A stretch of 64,000 nt of DNA from the NCBI GenBank assembly GCA_028023455.1, contig JAQFVV010000001.1, positions 18,719,611 through 18,783,610 of the forward strand, written 5' to 3'. Positions 61,576 through 64,000 of the stretch are shown piece after piece (within the stretch, counting starts at the first letter, position 1; each line of letters begins with the position of its first letter). The stretch is from Epiperipatus broadwayi. Taxonomy: Eukaryota; Onychophora; Udeonychophora; Euonychophora; Peripatidae. The notes below the pieces were generated by a model. The model did not search any database, was not told the origin of the DNA, and worked only from the letters and a program-made list of their open reading frames with translations. The position numbers and the translations under genes were made by a program.

Positions 61576-61964
61576 ACCACAGACATAAATATGTAACAAT
61601 AAAACATAAATACAAATAATACATTATAAATATATATATTTCAAGACAATTTAAATATTTATAACAAAGTTGAATTATCAAATTACATACAAGCGTGTAT
61701 ATGAATAAATAGCTTCTCACTCATGTCAATATGAAAAGAAAACCATCAATCATTTTATTACTATACACTATTTTATTTTGGAATAGAGCATCATTGTAAC
61801 CCTAGAAATTCATATCTGATGAATTCTCTATTCCATTAAGAAATACAATATAATCATAAAATGCTTATTGGCTTCTCTGTGCATTGATATGACTGATTAT
61901 CTATTTATTCATATGTAGCTTTATGTAGTTTGATTCATGAACTTTGTTATATATATATAATACA

Positions 61965-62690
61965 TATTTTGCGGGTTCATCCGTGTTAAAAACTTTTAAT
62001 ATTAATAGACTGACATTTCAACTTGGTCACACAAGTCATCCTCAGAGTTATAAAAGGTAGGAAGACATCTGTAGAGGCACTACAATCACTGATTTGAATA
62101 AAACGTTAAAATTCCATCAATAGCAAAAATGTTAAATTTAGGAATGTTTTTTAAAAAAATCTTTCCAAATAGGAGGAAGTTTGCATGTATCATCTCGCTT
62201 ATTGATACAATCTGGCCTTTTAAGTACCTCAATGGCTTCTCTAATTTTGCACTGGTAAAGATTATCACATCTGGATATGATCCTTGTACTAGAAAAATCA
62301 ATTTTATGACCTGAATCTATAGTATGGAGTGAGAGTGCTGATGATGATGAGTGTTGTTTAACTGCATTAGCATGCTCATCTCTCCTAACACTGATGTGAT
62401 AATTACTCATACCTATGTAAGAAGCTTTACAATTTTTACATGAGATTTGATAGACACCATGAGATTCAAGAGGGATTGCATCCTTAGGCTTGGTTATTAT
62501 ATTGCTGATCTTTTGATGAGCAGAAAATGATGTATCTATATTATAGCATTTTAATATACATCCAATACTGTCTGTAGTTCTTTTTACATATGGAACACAA
62601 ATCTTAATAGCTGATTTATCATCTTTTTGTGTCCTATTTTGTCTATTTTGGGCTTGAAATAAGTTTTTTTTTTATAAATTTGTAATTATA
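61965..62690 (-). mobile_element. Penelope-like retroelement remnant, second family
   Basis: The minus strand carries a GIY-YIG domain followed by a tail containing CTGAGGATGACTTGTGTGAC and CAAGTTGAAATGTCAG, then TGAACCCGC next to a TA repeat. No reverse transcriptase is left. The protein is clearly different from the 7-8 kb family. Confidence 0.8.
62138..62645 (-). pseudogene. GIY-YIG endonuclease of a Penelope-like element, truncated
   Basis: The readable frame extends upstream of the first methionine. IKICVPYVKRTTDSIGCILK is followed by PLESHGVYQISCKNCKASYIGMSNYHISVRRDEHANAV, with the GVY and YIG tripeptides, a CKNC pair between them and the conserved arginine. SSSSALSLHTIDSGHKIDFS holds the histidine block, and IREAIEVLKRPDCINKRDD holds the expected glutamate. 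The end is PPIWKDFFKK. The order and spacing match the endonuclease attached to Penelope-like reverse transcriptases. The frame is open for about 165 codons, so this fragment is younger or better preserved than the LINE remnants, but the RT is absent. Confidence 0.85.
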
Positions 62691-62737
62691 ACTATTTGCT
62701 AATAAAACACTATTAATATGATTTATTTCTTCTTTCA

Positions 62738-62800
62738 GATATATATATATCGGAAGATATATCGTGTATATAAGTATATATAAATATATATATGTATATA

Positions 62801-62834
<34 letters not shown>
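62738..62834. repeat. (TA)n-rich array with GTAT interruptions
   Basis: Imperfect TA dinucleotides with interspersed GTATATA units. Confidence 0.9.
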
Positions 62835-62840
<6 letters not shown>

Positions 62841-62879
62841 ATATTTAAATACTATATTGTATACTGAACTTAATGTAAT

Positions 62880-63250
62880 GAAAAGAGATTTGAACTCAGA
62901 CTTTCAAGCTCCCCATAGCTATTCACTCCATCTTATATAACTGATACACATGACTACATGCATGTGAAAAAGATAAATGATCTCCAACATATGTATTTTA
63001 TGATGAATCAGCACTTATCAGTTGGTCCATATCAACATCTCCCACACATGTATATAATCAGTGCTCAGTTTATATTCAGATAGTAATTCTTCAAACTTTA
63101 ATGAACAGGCTTCAATCTTCTTCACCCTCCAACTCTTCAGAAATCCACATCATTGAAAATATGATGATGGAATGCTCAAATCCCTTGTTGAGTCTATCTT
63201 GTTGCCATACCCATGTTATCTTTAAGTCACTCTGACTCCTTACATATAGG
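62880..63250 (-). mobile_element. SINE/MITE-like family B, third copy
   Basis: It is collinear with 37650-38005: GAACTCAGACTTTCAAGCT, TATAACTGATACACATGA, AAAAGATAAATGAT, CAGCACTTATCAGTTGG, ACAGGCTTCAAT, CAACTCTTCAG, CCATACCCATGTT. On the minus strand the hammerhead-like core has two changes (CTGATAA for CTGATGA and AAAA for GAAA), so it is inactive if the fold is real. Confidence 0.8.
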
Positions 63251-63416
63251 ACCTCAATAAGTCTCTTTAAATACATAGAAAAGGAATGGGAATAATACAG
63301 GATGAATATGCAATATTTTAATAGAAGTATATTGTCTATAGTTAACTTAATGTAATTAGAAATTTAAGTGCAAAGTTGCTATAGTGTATGAAGCATTTAT
63401 AACCTTTAATATTAAT

Positions 63417-63902
63417 CATATATTGGACTATTTCCATCATCTTACATTAAATATTGAATATCTTTATAAAATAGTTAAAAATTATTTCAATTTTCCAAGC
63501 ACTTTCAATTATTATTAATACCACATAAAATTAGTATATAACATAATGTGTCTAGAGGCATTATTCTCCCCTCTTCTCCATGTGTTAATCTGACCAGTGA
63601 CAGTACTTGCATGAGAGTTGAACCTGGAACTTTAGATTCATGAATATTTATCCTTATTTTAAAATTCTATATTTATGAACTTAAAGATCCAGGTTTGATT
63701 CCCATGCTATTACTATCACTGGTCAGACCAGCAACACCTGAAAAAGAGAGTAGAATAATATCCCTAGAAACATGTGTTATGTACTAACCTATTTCATACT
63801 ACTGACAGTTGAATGTATTTGGAAAGTTTAAATAAAATTTTAAATGTTTATAACTGAATTCAATATTTAATATTAGATGATGGAAATAGTCCAACATGTA
63901 AA
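63417..63902. mobile_element. Foldback element A, copy 2
   Basis: Arms beginning TATTGGACTATTTCCATCAT and ending GATGGAAATAGTCCAACAT are complementary over much of 486 bases, including AATCTGACCAGTGACAGTA against its partner ACTATCACTGGTCAGACCAG. The centre carries GTTGAACCTGG and CCAGGTTTGATTCC, a B-box-like pair on both strands. It is more diverged than the copy at 54350. Confidence 0.75.
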
Positions 63903-64000
63903 TATTACTAAAATGTCGTTATTACAAACCTTCAGATAAACGTGTTTTAATATTTAAATGTTTGAAATTTGCTTTATTCCTAAATAATTCAGAAATCTAG

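Overview
This is a eukaryotic, animal-type window. It is extremely A+T-rich, contains no intact conventional gene, and is filled with simple repeats and mobile-element debris. I recognise four remnants of Penelope-like retroelements (RT and/or GIY-YIG endonuclease, or tail), three non-LTR retrotransposon remnants, a non-autonomous hAT-type transposon, another TIR transposon, tRNA-derived SINEs, several long foldback elements, and very long (TA)n, (TAA)n, (TAG)n and (GATA)n arrays. The mixture (Jockey-like LINE with ORF1, RTE-like C-terminus, Penelope, tRNA-Leu/Ser-type SINE) suggests an invertebrate metazoan, perhaps an arthropod or another large AT-rich invertebrate genome. The species cannot be fixed from the sequence.

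Layout. 0-6.7 kb: AT-rich intergenic DNA with microsatellites and short tandem duplications. 6.8-8.7 kb: two 5'-truncated Penelope-like copies lying head to head. 8.8-17.5 kb: the largest structure, two approximately 4.3 kb non-coding elements in opposite orientation around a 134 bp spacer that is itself a deleted Penelope tail. 17.6-25.5 kb: a third, longer and more eroded relative on the minus strand, split by a 1.65 kb TIR transposon with internal tandem duplications. 26-32 kb: SINEs and simple repeats. 32.55-36.9 kb: a stand-alone fourth copy (4.37 kb) of the non-coding element. 37.6-38.5 kb: an inverted pair of a SINE/MITE-like family that carries a hammerhead-ribozyme-like core. 41.2-42.4 kb: a hAT-type element with a nested SINE. 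43.4-46.6 kb: a decayed Jockey-like LINE (minus). 47.0-49.2 kb: hairpins and a 607 bp foldback element. 50.9-54.0 kb: a second LINE fragment bracketed by mirrored compound microsatellites. 54.3-56.8 kb: foldback element, RTE-like remnant and tetranucleotide arrays. 57-61.9 kb: mostly featureless AT-rich DNA. 62-63.9 kb: a second Penelope-like remnant, another hammerhead-like SINE copy and a second foldback copy.

No cellular pathway is encoded here. The most interesting candidate for something undescribed is the approximately 4.3 kb non-coding element family. Its ends are TGTGCCC and GGGTACA, three copies keep a CCAAT-to-TATAAAA module at identical 26-base spacing, three copies keep a clear CATAAGAAT/ATTCTTATG hairpin near the 3' end, and no copy has an evident ORF. 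A second theme is a recurring 'CTGA...short hairpin...GAAA' block in the Penelope tails, the foldback elements and the SINE-like family, reminiscent of the hammerhead ribozymes known from Penelope-like elements.
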